Shown one piece after another: positions 34,074 to 42,704 of a stretch of 64,000 bases of DNA. The position numbers and the translations under genes were made by a program. The DNA comes from Phycisphaeraceae bacterium. Lineage in GTDB: Bacteria; Planctomycetota; Phycisphaerae; Phycisphaerales; UBA1924. The notes below the pieces were generated by a model. It saw only the letters and a program-made list of their open reading frames with translations, was not told the origin of the DNA and made no database searches. The stretch spans positions 62,001 to 126,000 of the forward strand of contig JAHBXK010000005.1 of assembly GCA_019636535.1 (NCBI GenBank), in the 5' to 3' direction. Positions within the stretch are counted from its first letter, which is position 1; every line of letters begins with the position of its first letter.

Positions 34074-35177
34074 ATGGCCAAGGCGGGCAAAAAGAAGAAG
34101 AAGGTCAAGACGAAGAAGAAGGCGCGAAAGAGCGCGAAGAAGGCGAGCGCGGCGGTGGTTGCGCGCGCGCGGTCGGGGCGGTCAGCGCCTGCGCGCGCGG
34201 AGCGGGGGGGGCGGGGAGGGCGCGGGCTGGTGGTCGGGATCGACTTGGGCGGGACGAACATGCAGATCGGCGTGGTCTCGCCGGACAACACGCTGCTCGG
34301 TCGCGAGGGGAAGAAGACGCAGGTGGACAAGGGGACGCGCGCGATCATGCAGCGGCTGTCGGACGGCGTGGAGGAAGTCTGCCGGCAGGCGGGCGTTTCG
34401 CTGAGTCGGATCGCGGCGGTGGGGATCGGGGCGCCGGGGGCGATCGACCCGGCGACGGGGGTGGTGCTGGAGGCGCCGAACCTGCGGTGGAACAAGTTTC
34501 CTCTGGCCAAGACGCTGAGCGCGAAACTGGGTGGCGCGCGCGTGGTGGTGGGGAACGACGTGAACGTGGCGGTGTACGGCGAGTGGAAACTGGGCGCTGG
34601 GCGCGGGTGCGACGAACTGCTCGGGGTGTGGCTGGGGACGGGCGTCGGCGGCGGGCTGATCTTCAACGGCGCGCTGTACGAGGGGCACTTCAAGACGGCG
34701 GGAGAGATCGGACACATGCCGCTGGTGCCCGCCGCGCCGCTGGGGCGGAGCACGCTGGAGCAGAACTGCTCGCGGACGGCGATCAGCGAGCGGCTGGCGT
34801 TTCTGATCCGGGCGAATCACAAGTCGGTGATCAGCGAACTGACGGGCGGCGACCTGGGGCAGGTGCGGTCGAAGGTGATCGCGCAAGCGTACCGGCTGAA
34901 CGATGCGCTGACGGTGCGCGTGCTGGACGAGGCGGGGGAGATGCTTGGGCGGCACGTCGGCGGGTTGATCACGCTGCTGTCGCTGCGGCGCGTGATTCTC
35001 GGGGGCGGGCTGACCGAGGCGCTGGGCGAGCCGTGGGTGAGGAAGGTGCGGAAGGTGGTGCGCGAGTCGGCGTTCCCAGCGCGGTGCGGGGAGGTGGAGG
35101 TGGTGGCGAGCGAACTGGAGGACGATGCGGGGCTGCTGGGGGCGGCGCTGTTGGCGCGGCAGAGCGTGGCGAAGTGA
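34074..35177 (+). CDS. ROK-family sugar kinase with lysine-rich N-terminus
   Basis: This 367-residue protein has a 50-residue tail very rich in Lys and Arg (AGKKKKKVKTKKKARKSAKK), then a ROK kinase: GIDLGGTNMQIGVV phosphate-binding, GIGAPGAIDPATGVV, GNDVNVAVYGEWKLGA, LGTGVGGGLI and EIGHMPL. ROK proteins are mostly glucokinases or regulators. The usual zinc-binding CxCGxxGC loop is missing and reads GRSTLEQNCSRTAIS, so the enzyme may have altered specificity. No DNA-binding HTH is seen, so it is a kinase rather than a repressor. It is followed after 112 bp by argB. Confidence 0.82.
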   Translation: MAKAGKKKKKVKTKKKARKSAKKASAAVVARARSGRSAPARAERGGRGGRGLVVGIDLGGTNMQIGVVSPDNTLLGREGKKTQVDKGTRAIMQRLSDGVEEVCRQAGVSLSRIAAVGIGAPGAIDPATGVVLEAPNLRWNKFPLAKTLSAKLGGARVVVGNDVNVAVYGEWKLGAGRGCDELLGVWLGTGVGGGLIFNGALYEGHFKTAGEIGHMPLVPAAPLGRSTLEQNCSRTAISERLAFLIRANHKSVISELTGGDLGQVRSKVIAQAYRLNDALTVRVLDEAGEMLGRHVGGLITLLSLRRVILGGGLTEALGEPWVRKVRKVVRESAFPARCGEVEVVASELEDDAGLLGAALLARQSVAK

Positions 35178-35289
35178 GGCGGGGGGCCGGCCGGGCGCGC
35201 GGATGGGCGCGCGGGTGGGTCGGCGGGACGAACGCGGGCGTTTGCGTGCGGATTCCGGCGGATGTTCGGCGCACTACACTCCGCCTTTG

Positions 35290-36255
35290 ATGAACGTTGC
35301 GATTGACAAGGCGGAGGCGTTGGTCGAGGCACACCGGTATATCCGGCGCTTCCGCGACAAGATCGTGGTGGTGAAAGTGGGGGGTTCGATCCAGGAAGAC
35401 CCAGCGCAGATGCGCGACCTCATGGAGGACGTGGCGTTCATGTCCGCCGTGGGCATGCGGCCGATCGTCGTTCACGGCGGGGGCAAGAGCATCACGCACG
35501 CGATGAGCAAGGCGGGCCTGCAAGCGCGGTTCATTCAGGGTCGGCGGTACACCGACCGGCGGACGCTGGAGATCGCCGAGGACATCCTGGTCAACGAGGT
35601 GAACCGCTCGCTGGTGCAGTACCTGAACGACTCGGGGGCGCGGGCGATCGGTCTGCACTCGCAGGGGTCGTGCGTGCTGTTCGCCGAGCGGATGTATCTG
35701 AAGGGGGAGCGCGGCGAGGCGGTGGACCTTGGGTACGTGGGGAACGTGGTCGACGTGAACACGGTGCTGCTGGACGCGGTGTGTGAGGACGGGTACATCC
35801 CGGTGATCGCGCCGATCGCGGTGGTTCGCGGGCGGATGCGGCACGACGGAACGCCGGTCTCGCAGAACGGCACGGCGAACGCCGCGGCCGCGATGGGCGC
35901 TGCGCCGGAGTCGGAGGGCGTGTGGAAGTTGAACGTGAACGCGGACACCGCCGCGGGCCACGTCGCGGCGTCGATGCGTGCTGAGAAACTGGTGGTGTGC
36001 TCGGACACGCACGGCATCCGCACCGACCCGGCGGACGCGAACTCGTACGCGTCGTGCCTGACGCGCGCGGAGATCGACGAACTCATCAAGCGCGGCGTGA
36101 TCGGTGAGGGGATGCTGCCGAAGGTGGAGGCGTGCTTGGTGGCGCTCGCGGGCGGGGTGTCGAAGACGCACATCATCGACGGTCGCGTGCCGCACTCCTT
36201 GCTGCTGGAGATCTACACCGATGCGGGGATCGGGACGGAGATCGATCCGGACTGA
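35290..36255 (+). CDS. argB: Acetylglutamate kinase
   Basis: ArgB phosphorylates N-acetyl-L-glutamate with ATP, the second step of arginine synthesis. The 321-residue protein has the amino acid kinase motifs VVVKVGGSIQEDP at about residue 25, VVHGGGKSITHAM, the ATP-binding NVNADTAAGHVAASM, and the C-terminal GEGMLPKVEACLVAL. It is slightly longer than the E. coli form and fits the long, arginine-feedback-inhibited class. The start at 35290 follows directly after a TTTG segment. It precedes the origin-like non-coding region. Confidence 0.94.
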   Translation: MNVAIDKAEALVEAHRYIRRFRDKIVVVKVGGSIQEDPAQMRDLMEDVAFMSAVGMRPIVVHGGGKSITHAMSKAGLQARFIQGRRYTDRRTLEIAEDILVNEVNRSLVQYLNDSGARAIGLHSQGSCVLFAERMYLKGERGEAVDLGYVGNVVDVNTVLLDAVCEDGYIPVIAPIAVVRGRMRHDGTPVSQNGTANAAAAMGAAPESEGVWKLNVNADTAAGHVAASMRAEKLVVCSDTHGIRTDPADANSYASCLTRAEIDELIKRGVIGEGMLPKVEACLVALAGGVSKTHIIDGRVPHSLLLEIYTDAGIGTEIDPD

Positions 36256-36377
36256 AGGACTGGGCCGACGCTGTTGGAGAGACCGCGTGCGCATCGCTCG
36301 CGAGGAACTCGGGTGTATCCGGGGTTTGCCGCGTGATCGACCCGACGTGTCGCGGATCTGTCAAGTCTGGAACCGAG

Positions 36378-36389
36378 TTATTCACACGG
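36378..36389 (+). promoter_or_regulatory. DnaA-box-like 12-mer, copy 1
   Basis: TTATTCACACGG, with nine bases matching the DnaA-box consensus TTATNCACA, is repeated exactly at 36723-36734. Confidence 0.45.
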
Positions 36390-36722
36390 CGTCCAGATCG
36401 GTGGTCGGTTGCGGCGGGTGGGTTGGCGGTCGAACGGAGTCGCGCGGGGCTCTTTCTTCTTCTTAGTACCTAAGCAATCCAGTCGTAGTAGTGGTAAGCG
36501 CTGGCGCATTGGGGACAAGCGGGGTATGAGCAAGCGCAACTGCTTATCTAAGCGGCACTTGTGCGCCGTTGTCGCGGTCGGACAAGCGCTCGGTTCGGCG
36601 TCGGCAGCGCTCGCCGGCGCTCGGAGATCAGGAGGGGTGGAAGGGAAGCGACAAGCGCGCGGGGGGGAAGAGGGGTGTGCGGAGCGCCCGTGGGCGAGCG
36701 CCGCCGAGCGCTTGTGCACGGC

Positions 36723-36734
36723 TTATTCACACGG
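36723..36734 (+). promoter_or_regulatory. DnaA-box-like 12-mer, copy 2
   Basis: TTATTCACACGG is an exact copy of the element at 36378-36389, in the same orientation, 345 bp away. It follows an inverse ACAAGCG copy (36709-36715). Confidence 0.45.
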
Positions 36735-36881
36735 AAATGTCGGTTGGCCGGCTCCACCGCCGGTGGGGTCTGTCCGAGGCCGCACCACCACATAGGCCCG
36801 CGCTTGGACGATCCGAGACCGTGACGGCCTGTTCGCTGAATCAGCGCATCGGATCTCGCGGCTGCGCGGTACAACAAGCGG

Positions 36882-37826
36882 ATGAAGCGTGGACCTTTGA
36901 GCGTGTGTGTGATCGCCACCGTCGGCGGGCTGGCGGTTGCGATTCCGCCGGACCTAGAAGACATCCCCGGGTTTGAGGGGAGTCGATCGTCCGAGGGTTC
37001 GAGGCCGGCGGGCTCGAGCGGGACCACCACTTCGGGCGGTGTCCGAACGGACTCGGGCGCGGGCGCTGCGGGTGAGGCGTCGTCCGCGCACGTGGCGGTG
37101 CCGTTCCCTCATCCGATCATCAGCGAGGTGCTGTACGCGGTGCCGGCGGGCATGGAGGGGGACGCGGATCGGAACGGGACGCGCGACGCCGCGGCGGATG
37201 AGTTTGTGGAGGTGTTCAACCCGCACGGGCGGGCGATCGACCTGGCGGGGTACGTGCTGACGGATGGGACGGAGGGTGACAGCCGGTTCCGGTTTGTGTT
37301 TCCGTCGGTGCGGCTTGAGCCGGGGGCGGTGGCGGTGGTGTTCAACGGGCACGACGGCGGCCCGCCGGTGGCGAAAGGGGCGGGCGCGCCGGGCACGGTT
37401 GCGCGTCACGAGTTGTTTCACGATGCGTGGGTGATGGCGGCCCGGCCGGATCGTCGGGGCGTAGCGTTCGCCAATGAGGGCGACCTGGTGCTGCTGACCT
37501 CGCCGCAGGGCGTGGCGGTGCATCGCGTGGCGTGGGGATCGATGGCGCGAGCGGACGCGTCGAGGGCCGCGGCGATGCTGGACGAAGTGGTGCCGCCGGT
37601 GCGGGCGGGCAGCGTGCAGCGGCGCGGCGTGGGGAAGGAGGATCGGTGGGCGGAGCATCGGACGCTGACGACGCCGACGGCGAGCGCGCTGTTCAGCCCC
37701 GGGTGGTATGTGCCGGCCCCAGCGCCGGCGTCGACGACGGGCGCACCGGGCGCAACGAGCGCGCCGCAGGGGGATGCGGCGGAGCGAGAGGGGGAACGCC
37801 GGGCGAACGAGGGATCAACACGATGA
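36882..37826 (+). CDS. Exported lamin-tail-domain (LTD) protein
   Basis: This 314-residue protein has a short N-terminal hydrophobic segment (LSVCVIATVGGLAVAI), a Ser/Gly/Ala-rich linker, and a lamin-tail domain: HPIISEVLYAVPAG, DEFVEVFNPHGRAIDLAGYV, then LEPGAVAVVFNGH. LTD domains in bacteria occur in secreted nucleases, phosphatases and adhesive proteins. Here no catalytic domain is attached. The C-terminus is an Ala/Pro tail. The stop overlaps the following lipoprotein gene start by four bases. The gene begins right after the origin-like region. Confidence 0.75.
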   Translation: MKRGPLSVCVIATVGGLAVAIPPDLEDIPGFEGSRSSEGSRPAGSSGTTTSGGVRTDSGAGAAGEASSAHVAVPFPHPIISEVLYAVPAGMEGDADRNGTRDAAADEFVEVFNPHGRAIDLAGYVLTDGTEGDSRFRFVFPSVRLEPGAVAVVFNGHDGGPPVAKGAGAPGTVARHELFHDAWVMAARPDRRGVAFANEGDLVLLTSPQGVAVHRVAWGSMARADASRAAAMLDEVVPPVRAGSVQRRGVGKEDRWAEHRTLTTPTASALFSPGWYVPAPAPASTTGAPGATSAPQGDAAEREGERRANEGSTR

Positions 37827-38233
37827 GAGGGATGCGAAGGGCGGAAGGGTTGGTGGTGTCGGCGATGCTGCTGGCGTTGATCGCTGCAGCGGTCGGCGGG
37901 TGCGGAGGGTCGCAGTACCACGTTCGGCTGAGCAACGAGACCGACAGGACGGTGTTTGCGGGGCTGATGGAAGTTGGGCCGGGCGTGAATCACATGTGGG
38001 TGCGCGAGACGCTCGGGCCGGGGGCCAGGGTGGACTTGGAGGCGACGCCGCCGAAGCGCGAGGGCGGCCCGTCGAGGATGAGCGTGATGGTGGGCGACTC
38101 GCCGAATCCGCGCGGTCGCGCGGTGGTGCGGTCGCTGGAGGAGGGAAAGAACCGGTTCGCGATCAAGTCTTTGGCGCCGGGCGCTTCGGGGGCAGGGATC
38201 ACGCTGGAGCGCGAGGAGGGCGGGTGGTGGTGA
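37823..38233 (+). CDS. Small lipoprotein, family with the 59795 gene
   Basis: This 136-residue protein has a lipobox after a hydrophobic stretch (LLALIAAAVGGCGG). Mature protein begins SQYHVRLSNETDRTVFAG and contains LGPGARVDLEA. The lipoprotein at 59795-60226 has a similar start (PGVDVMNNTGRTLNVEY), so the two seem to be distant members of a small family. The ATG overlaps the LTD gene stop. No function is known. A non-coding repeat-rich gap follows. Confidence 0.7.
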   Translation: MRGMRRAEGLVVSAMLLALIAAAVGGCGGSQYHVRLSNETDRTVFAGLMEVGPGVNHMWVRETLGPGARVDLEATPPKREGGPSRMSVMVGDSPNPRGRAVVRSLEEGKNRFAIKSLAPGASGAGITLEREEGGWW

Positions 38234-38241
38234 GGGGAGAA

Positions 38242-38290
38242 GGCACGCAGGGACGGAGGCACGAAGGCACGGAGGGGGAGAAACAGCGCG
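38242..38290 (+). repeat. GGCACGAAGGCACGGAG repeat, intergenic copy
   Basis: The gap between the lipoprotein and cysS contains AAGGCACGCAGGGACGGAGG and then the 20 bases 38256-38275 found exactly inside carB at 19286-19305. The non-coding location and tandem units mark it as a dispersed short repeat. A degenerate relative lies before the GNAT gene at 40290-40340. Confidence 0.7.
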
Positions 38291-38409
38291 GGCGACGCGG
38301 GTGGTTTGCGCGTTAAGTGGAAGAGGCGCGGCCGGGCGGTGTCCGGAGTGTGGGACCGCGCGCGGAAGCGTGAATCGGCCGACCTGACCCGCCGATACGA
38401 TCGGTCCCC

Positions 38410-40257
38410 ATGGCTCAGCACAGTTCCTCATCCGGTTCGGGTTCGCCAGGTGTTTCGGTGTTTCGGTTGTACGACACACTGACGCACAGCCTGCTGCCGG
38501 TGCGCCCGGCGGACCCTGCGCGGATCACGTTCTATTCGTGCGGGCCAACGGTGTACGACGATGCGCACATCGGGAACTTCCGGTCGTTTCTGGCGGCGGA
38601 CGTGCTGCGCCGGTGGCTGGAGAGTTCGATGTGTGTTGTCGAGGGAGGTGACGGCCAGCCGCACAGCGGGCCGAGGTCGGTTCGGCACGTGATGAACATC
38701 ACGGACGTCGGGCACATGACGGATGATGTGGGCGGGGATGGTGAGGATCGGATGGAGGTGGCGGGCAGGCGGATCGCCGAGGCGAAGAAGGCGGGGAAAC
38801 TGCCGGCGGAGGTGACGATCGATCCGAGGGATCCGTACGCGATCGCGGCGTTCTACGCGGGTCGGTTCAAGGAGGACGCGGTCCGGCTGGGGCTGAAGGT
38901 CGCGATCGAGGCGGAGAATGATGCGAGGTTGATGCCGCGGGCGTCGGAGAATATTGACGGCATGCGGCGGGTGATCGAGCGGCTGGTGGAACTGGGGCAC
39001 GCGTACGTGGCGGGGCCTGTTGGGGCGCGCGCGGTCTACTTCGACGTGCGAACGTTCCCGGAGTATGGAAGGCTGAGCGGGAACACGCTTGAGTCGCTGC
39101 GCGAGGGGGCGGGCGAGCGCGTGAGCGCGGGGAACCAGGAGCAGAAGCGGCACCCGGCGGACTTTTTGCTTTGGAAGGAGGACGAGTCGCACCTCATGAA
39201 GTGGGACTCGCCGGATGTGCGCGCGGCGGATGGGAGCGCGCTCGGGAAGGGGTATCCGGGTTGGCACATCGAGTGCACGGTGATGGCCGCGCGCGGGCTG
39301 CTGGGCGACGCGGCTTTCGAGGGGCTGCTGAAGCGCGGGATCGATGAGCCTTCGGTGATCGACTTTCACTCGGGTGGTGAGGACAACATCTTCCCGCACC
39401 ACGAGTGCGAGATTGCGCAGAGTGTGTGCGCTTTCTGCTCGGAGAATGTGGTCGGGGCGAAGGGATCGCCGCGGCCCGAGCCGGGGACGCAGGGCGGGGC
39501 GAGCGGTGGCACTGGGCAGGGCGGGTTTGCCCGGCACTGGTTTCACGCGCGGTTCTTGTTTGTGGAGGGGGAGAAGATGTCCAAGAGCAAGGGGAACTTT
39601 TTCAACGCGCGGGACTTGTTCGCGGGCGGGCCGGGAAGAGCGCCGTTTGAGCCGGCGGCGGTGCGGCTGGAGTTGATCCGGACGCATTATCGATCGAACG
39701 CGAACTTCACGATCCAGGGGATGACGGACGCCGCACGGATGGTGGAGCGGTGGCGGCGCGTGGTGGAGGGAGGTGGTGCGAGTAGCGGCGGTGGGAGCGG
39801 AGGCGGAAGCGGGTCGAGCGGAGCCGGGGCGGGCGCCGGCGCGGACGCGGGCGCGGGCGAAGTGATGCGCGCGGAGGCGCGGCGGGCATTTGCGGAGGCG
39901 ATGAGCGACGATCTGAACATCGCCGGGGCGATCGGGGTGGTGAACTCGTTCGTGTCGGCGTGCGGTGGAGGGGCGGAAGGGAACGCGGAGGCCGCGGCGA
40001 ACGCAGCGCTGATGCGCGAGTTCGACGCGGTGCTGGGCGTGCTGTCGCTGGAGAAGCCCAAGGAGTCAACGACGTCGATCGGCGTGTTCATCGGCTGCGA
40101 GCCGGACCCGGCGGTGTTGGCGAAGTTGGAGGAGCGCGCTGCGGCGAAGAAGGCCAAGGACTTTGCGCGGTCGGACGCGATCCGCGATGAGTTTGCGGCG
40201 ATGGGGTACGCGATCAAGGACGTGGCGGGGGGGAAGGTGGAGGTGAGGCGGGGGTGA
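38410..40257 (+). CDS. cysS: Cysteinyl-tRNA synthetase with low-complexity insertions
   Basis: CysRS charges tRNA-Cys. The 615-residue class I enzyme has FYSCGPTVYDDAHIGNFRS (zinc Cys and HIGH motif), YPGWHIECTVMA with another zinc Cys, DFHSGGEDNIFPHHECEIAQ (zinc His), and FVEGEKMSKSKGNFFNARDL. It is longer than the usual 460-500 residues. Extra segments are an N-terminal Ser/Gly tail, a loop near residues 345-372 (VVGAKGSPRPEPGTQGGASG) between the zinc site and KMSKS, and a long Gly/Ser/Ala run at about 455-482 before the DALR domain. The core looks functional. Confidence 0.95.
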   Translation: MAQHSSSSGSGSPGVSVFRLYDTLTHSLLPVRPADPARITFYSCGPTVYDDAHIGNFRSFLAADVLRRWLESSMCVVEGGDGQPHSGPRSVRHVMNITDVGHMTDDVGGDGEDRMEVAGRRIAEAKKAGKLPAEVTIDPRDPYAIAAFYAGRFKEDAVRLGLKVAIEAENDARLMPRASENIDGMRRVIERLVELGHAYVAGPVGARAVYFDVRTFPEYGRLSGNTLESLREGAGERVSAGNQEQKRHPADFLLWKEDESHLMKWDSPDVRAADGSALGKGYPGWHIECTVMAARGLLGDAAFEGLLKRGIDEPSVIDFHSGGEDNIFPHHECEIAQSVCAFCSENVVGAKGSPRPEPGTQGGASGGTGQGGFARHWFHARFLFVEGEKMSKSKGNFFNARDLFAGGPGRAPFEPAAVRLELIRTHYRSNANFTIQGMTDAARMVERWRRVVEGGGASSGGGSGGGSGSSGAGAGAGADAGAGEVMRAEARRAFAEAMSDDLNIAGAIGVVNSFVSACGGGAEGNAEAAANAALMREFDAVLGVLSLEKPKESTTSIGVFIGCEPDPAVLAKLEERAAAKKAKDFARSDAIRDEFAAMGYAIKDVAGGKVEVRRG

Positions 40258-40342
40258 GCATGGGCCGAATGTCCGAAGAATGAGGGAAGAGCGCGGAGGT
40301 CGCGAAGGTTGGGGAGGAACGCGGAGGGGAGGCGGAGGATGA

Positions 40343-40924
40343 ATGCACGAGCGCGTGGGTGCACGTGGACCGAAGCCGATTCGATTTCGTCCTGCCGCGC
40401 GTAGCGACATGCCCCGCGTGCTGGAGAACCTGCGTGAGTTGGCGGTGGTTGAGCAGCGCCCCGAGGGGCGAGACGCCGTGTGTGCGACGGAAGAGCAGCT
40501 CTGGGCGATGCTCGCCGGACCGCAGCGCATGGCCGAGTGCGTGATGATCGAGTTGGTGGGGGCGGGGAGCGGAGCGAATGAAGGCACAGCGGCGGCGAGT
40601 TGCGGCGCCGACGAGCGCGCATCGATCGTCGGGCACGCGTGGCTCGGGTTCGTCGGCGGGACGTTCGGCGGCAAGCCGTGGCTGTATGTTGAGGATCTCT
40701 ATCTCGATGCGGCGCATCGCGGCGGCGGGTTGGGCCGGCGGGTGATGGCGATGCTCGCACGGCTGGCGATCGATCGCGGGTGTGCGGGGCTGGTGTGGTC
40801 GGTGGTGACGGCCAACGCGGGGGCGATCCGCTTCTACGAGCGGCTGGGCGCCGAGTTGACGACCGACAGCGTGGAGTACTCGCTGAGCGGGGAGGCGCTG
40901 GAGCGGCTGGCGGAGCGAGCGTGA
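40343..40924 (+). CDS. GNAT-family N-acetyltransferase
   Basis: This 193-residue protein has the GNAT core: IRFRPAARSDMPRVLENL, VEDLYLDAAHRGGGLGRRVM with the acetyl-CoA loop, and a C-terminal NAGAIRFYERLGAEL. A flexible insert (GAGSGANEGTAAASCGADE) lies before beta-3. Acceptor is unknown. It is preceded by a 85-bp gap with degenerate repeat sequence, and is convergent with the HEAT-like gene. Confidence 0.85.
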   Translation: MHERVGARGPKPIRFRPAARSDMPRVLENLRELAVVEQRPEGRDAVCATEEQLWAMLAGPQRMAECVMIELVGAGSGANEGTAAASCGADERASIVGHAWLGFVGGTFGGKPWLYVEDLYLDAAHRGGGLGRRVMAMLARLAIDRGCAGLVWSVVTANAGAIRFYERLGAELTTDSVEYSLSGEALERLAERA

Positions 40925-40972
40925 GGCGGACGGAGAGTCTGGCGACGCACGCGACGCGCGCGGCGCGCGGGA

Positions 40973-42280
40973 TCAGTCCGGGTCGGGCCAATCGGTGATG
41001 CTGGGCAGGTCGAGGCCTTGGCGTGCCCGATCGATCGTGATCTCGCGCAGGTCGTCGAAGTTGCGGGTGAGGCGTCTGAGCGATGCGCGGTCGGACGCGG
41101 CCTTGGCGGGGTCGTCGAGCAGCAGGAGCAGGTATGCCGCCGCGCTCGCGGCCTGCGGGTCGCCAGACGTGAGCAGCGGTTCGAGGAAGGGCCGGGCGGA
41201 CTCGCCCAGCCCGAGCAGCGCCCGTGCGGCGACGCGCGCATCGCCCGAGATGGTGTTGGTGCGCAGGTGCGGGGTGAGCGTGGGCGCGGAGAGTGGCGCG
41301 GCGTCGGTCATTTCGAGATAGCCCGCCGCGACGGCGCAGAGGAAGCGCGTCTGCCGATCGGCGGAGGTCAGGCCGCGCTCGACGTAGGGGACGCTCGGTT
41401 CGCCCGCCTCAACGAGGAAGATGACGCCGCTGAAGGCGTTGGAGACGTACGTAGAGCGCGTGGGCGGGCCGGGGTCGAACGGGAGCGGGTCGTCGGCCAG
41501 GCCTTCGAGCGTGACGCTGAAGAGGGAGGCGGGCGCTTCGTACGGGGGCAGCGGCTGCTTCAACAGCCAGGGGCGTTCTCGGCGCGTTTCGTGCCAGTAG
41601 AGGCGGAGCAGGTCCGCCGCGATCTGGCGCTGCTGGCGGTCAGCGCTGATGAGTGCGCGTTCGAGGGCGGGCGGGGCGAGCGCGAGGTCGTCGATGATGC
41701 GGCCGATGGCCCAGACCGCGTTGTGTCTGGACGTATCGGAGCGGAGGTCGGTGATCGCGGCGTCGATGAGTGAAAGGCGCTGTCGCTCGGAGAGTTCGCC
41801 CTGGCGGTGTCGCTTCAACAACTGCGTGCGCGTGCCGCGCGGCGACCAACCGCCCAAGCCGCGCTCGAGAACGAGCAGGACGTCGGTCGGGGCGGCCTTG
41901 GCCCATCCCATGTTGACGTAGAGTCGCTCGACGAAGGCGAACGGGAGAGAGAGGGCGACCAGCAGCGGACCGATCAGGCTCCAGCGCCAGGCGGATCGCT
42001 TGCGCACCAGCTGACTCGGCGCGTTGATCGTTCGGCCGCACTCCGGGCACGTGACGGACGAGGGCGTGGGAGCGCCCACGCCCGGCAGCCCGGAGAGGTC
42101 GTAGTTGCACGTGGTGCGGCGGAGCAGGCGAGTCGGCGAGAAGCGGCGCGGGCCACGGACGAGCGGTCCGGGGCAGAACACGCGCGGCCTTGGAGTGAGG
42201 CGAGCGACGAGCGCGAGGAGGGAGAGCAGCGCGCCGACGGCCAGGCCGGTCAGGCCGAGGATTTCGATGGTGCGGACCAC
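40973..42280 (-). CDS. Membrane protein with zinc ribbon and HEAT-like C-terminus
   Basis: This 435-residue protein has a membrane helix at the start (ILGLTGLAVGALLSLLALVA), a split zinc ribbon (CNYDLSGLPGVG, then TCPECGRTI) of the planctomycete type, a second helix (WSLIGPLLVALSLPFAFV) and then a long helical region with repeat character (DARVAARALLGLGESARPFL, then PQAASAAAYLLLLLDDPAKA). HEAT/armadillo-like repeats are suggested by the spacing. A scaffold or regulator at the membrane is possible. No known family name. Confidence 0.6.
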   Translation of the reverse strand: MVRTIEILGLTGLAVGALLSLLALVARLTPRPRVFCPGPLVRGPRRFSPTRLLRRTTCNYDLSGLPGVGAPTPSSVTCPECGRTINAPSQLVRKRSAWRWSLIGPLLVALSLPFAFVERLYVNMGWAKAAPTDVLLVLERGLGGWSPRGTRTQLLKRHRQGELSERQRLSLIDAAITDLRSDTSRHNAVWAIGRIIDDLALAPPALERALISADRQQRQIAADLLRLYWHETRRERPWLLKQPLPPYEAPASLFSVTLEGLADDPLPFDPGPPTRSTYVSNAFSGVIFLVEAGEPSVPYVERGLTSADRQTRFLCAVAAGYLEMTDAAPLSAPTLTPHLRTNTISGDARVAARALLGLGESARPFLEPLLTSGDPQAASAAAYLLLLLDDPAKAASDRASLRRLTRNFDDLREITIDRARQGLDLPSITDWPDPD

Positions 42281-42326
42281 GCGGCCAATTGAAGCCGGGC
42301 GCCGGATGTCGAGCGTTGCATCGGGT

Positions 42327-42704
42327 TCAGGCCCACGTTCGCGGGCGCGGCGGGTGGCCGATGGTGTAGTAGGCGGTGCTGTTCTGCGCGCGTCGGGTGA
42401 ATCTCGGCAGCGCCATCGGCAGTTGCGAGAGGGACAGCGGGTCGGGATCGCTCGCGAGCGACGGCGCTGTCGCGGGTGCCGGGCCGACCGCGATCAGGAA
42501 CGGTCCGGGTCTGTCCGCCTCGGCGTCCTCGCCGTCGGCGGGGAGGCCCGCGCGCTCAAGGTCGGAGAGGTGCTCGGCGGGCGGGCCGATGGGGGCGGTG
42601 GTCGTCGGCGGCGAGGAGAGGGCGGTGGTTGCGGCGGAGGCAACGGTTGCGGCGGCGAGCGTGCGCACGGCGGTGGAGGCGGGGTTGGAAGCGATGACGG
42701 ACAT
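42327..42704 (-). CDS. Possible small hypothetical protein
   Basis: This 125-residue frame is rich in Ala, Thr and Pro, with no clear ribosome binding site and no recognisable domain. It ends in a Pro/Arg tail. It sits in an otherwise empty gap, on the same strand as the HEAT-like gene start side. Whether it is expressed is unclear. Confidence 0.35.
   Translation of the reverse strand: MSVIASNPASTAVRTLAAATVASAATTALSSPPTTTAPIGPPAEHLSDLERAGLPADGEDAEADRPGPFLIAVGPAPATAPSLASDPDPLSLSQLPMALPRFTRRAQNSTAYYTIGHPPRPRTWA

Larger units (their letters stand above)
36256..36881. other. Origin-like non-coding region with DnaA-box-like repeats
   Basis: This 626-bp stretch has no gene. It contains TTATTCACACGG twice, at 36378-36389 and 36723-36734; the first nine bases fit the DnaA-box consensus TTATNCACA. 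ACAAGCG occurs exactly at 36515, 36582, 36651 and 36874 and in inverse at 36709, with a variant at 36530. It also has a pyrimidine-rich, less GC-rich patch at 36450-36480 and two small palindromes (CTTAG-TAC-CTAAG at 36462-36474, GCTTA-TC-TAAGC at 36542-36553). This combination resembles a replication origin or iteron region. A complex regulatory region is the alternative. Confidence 0.4.
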
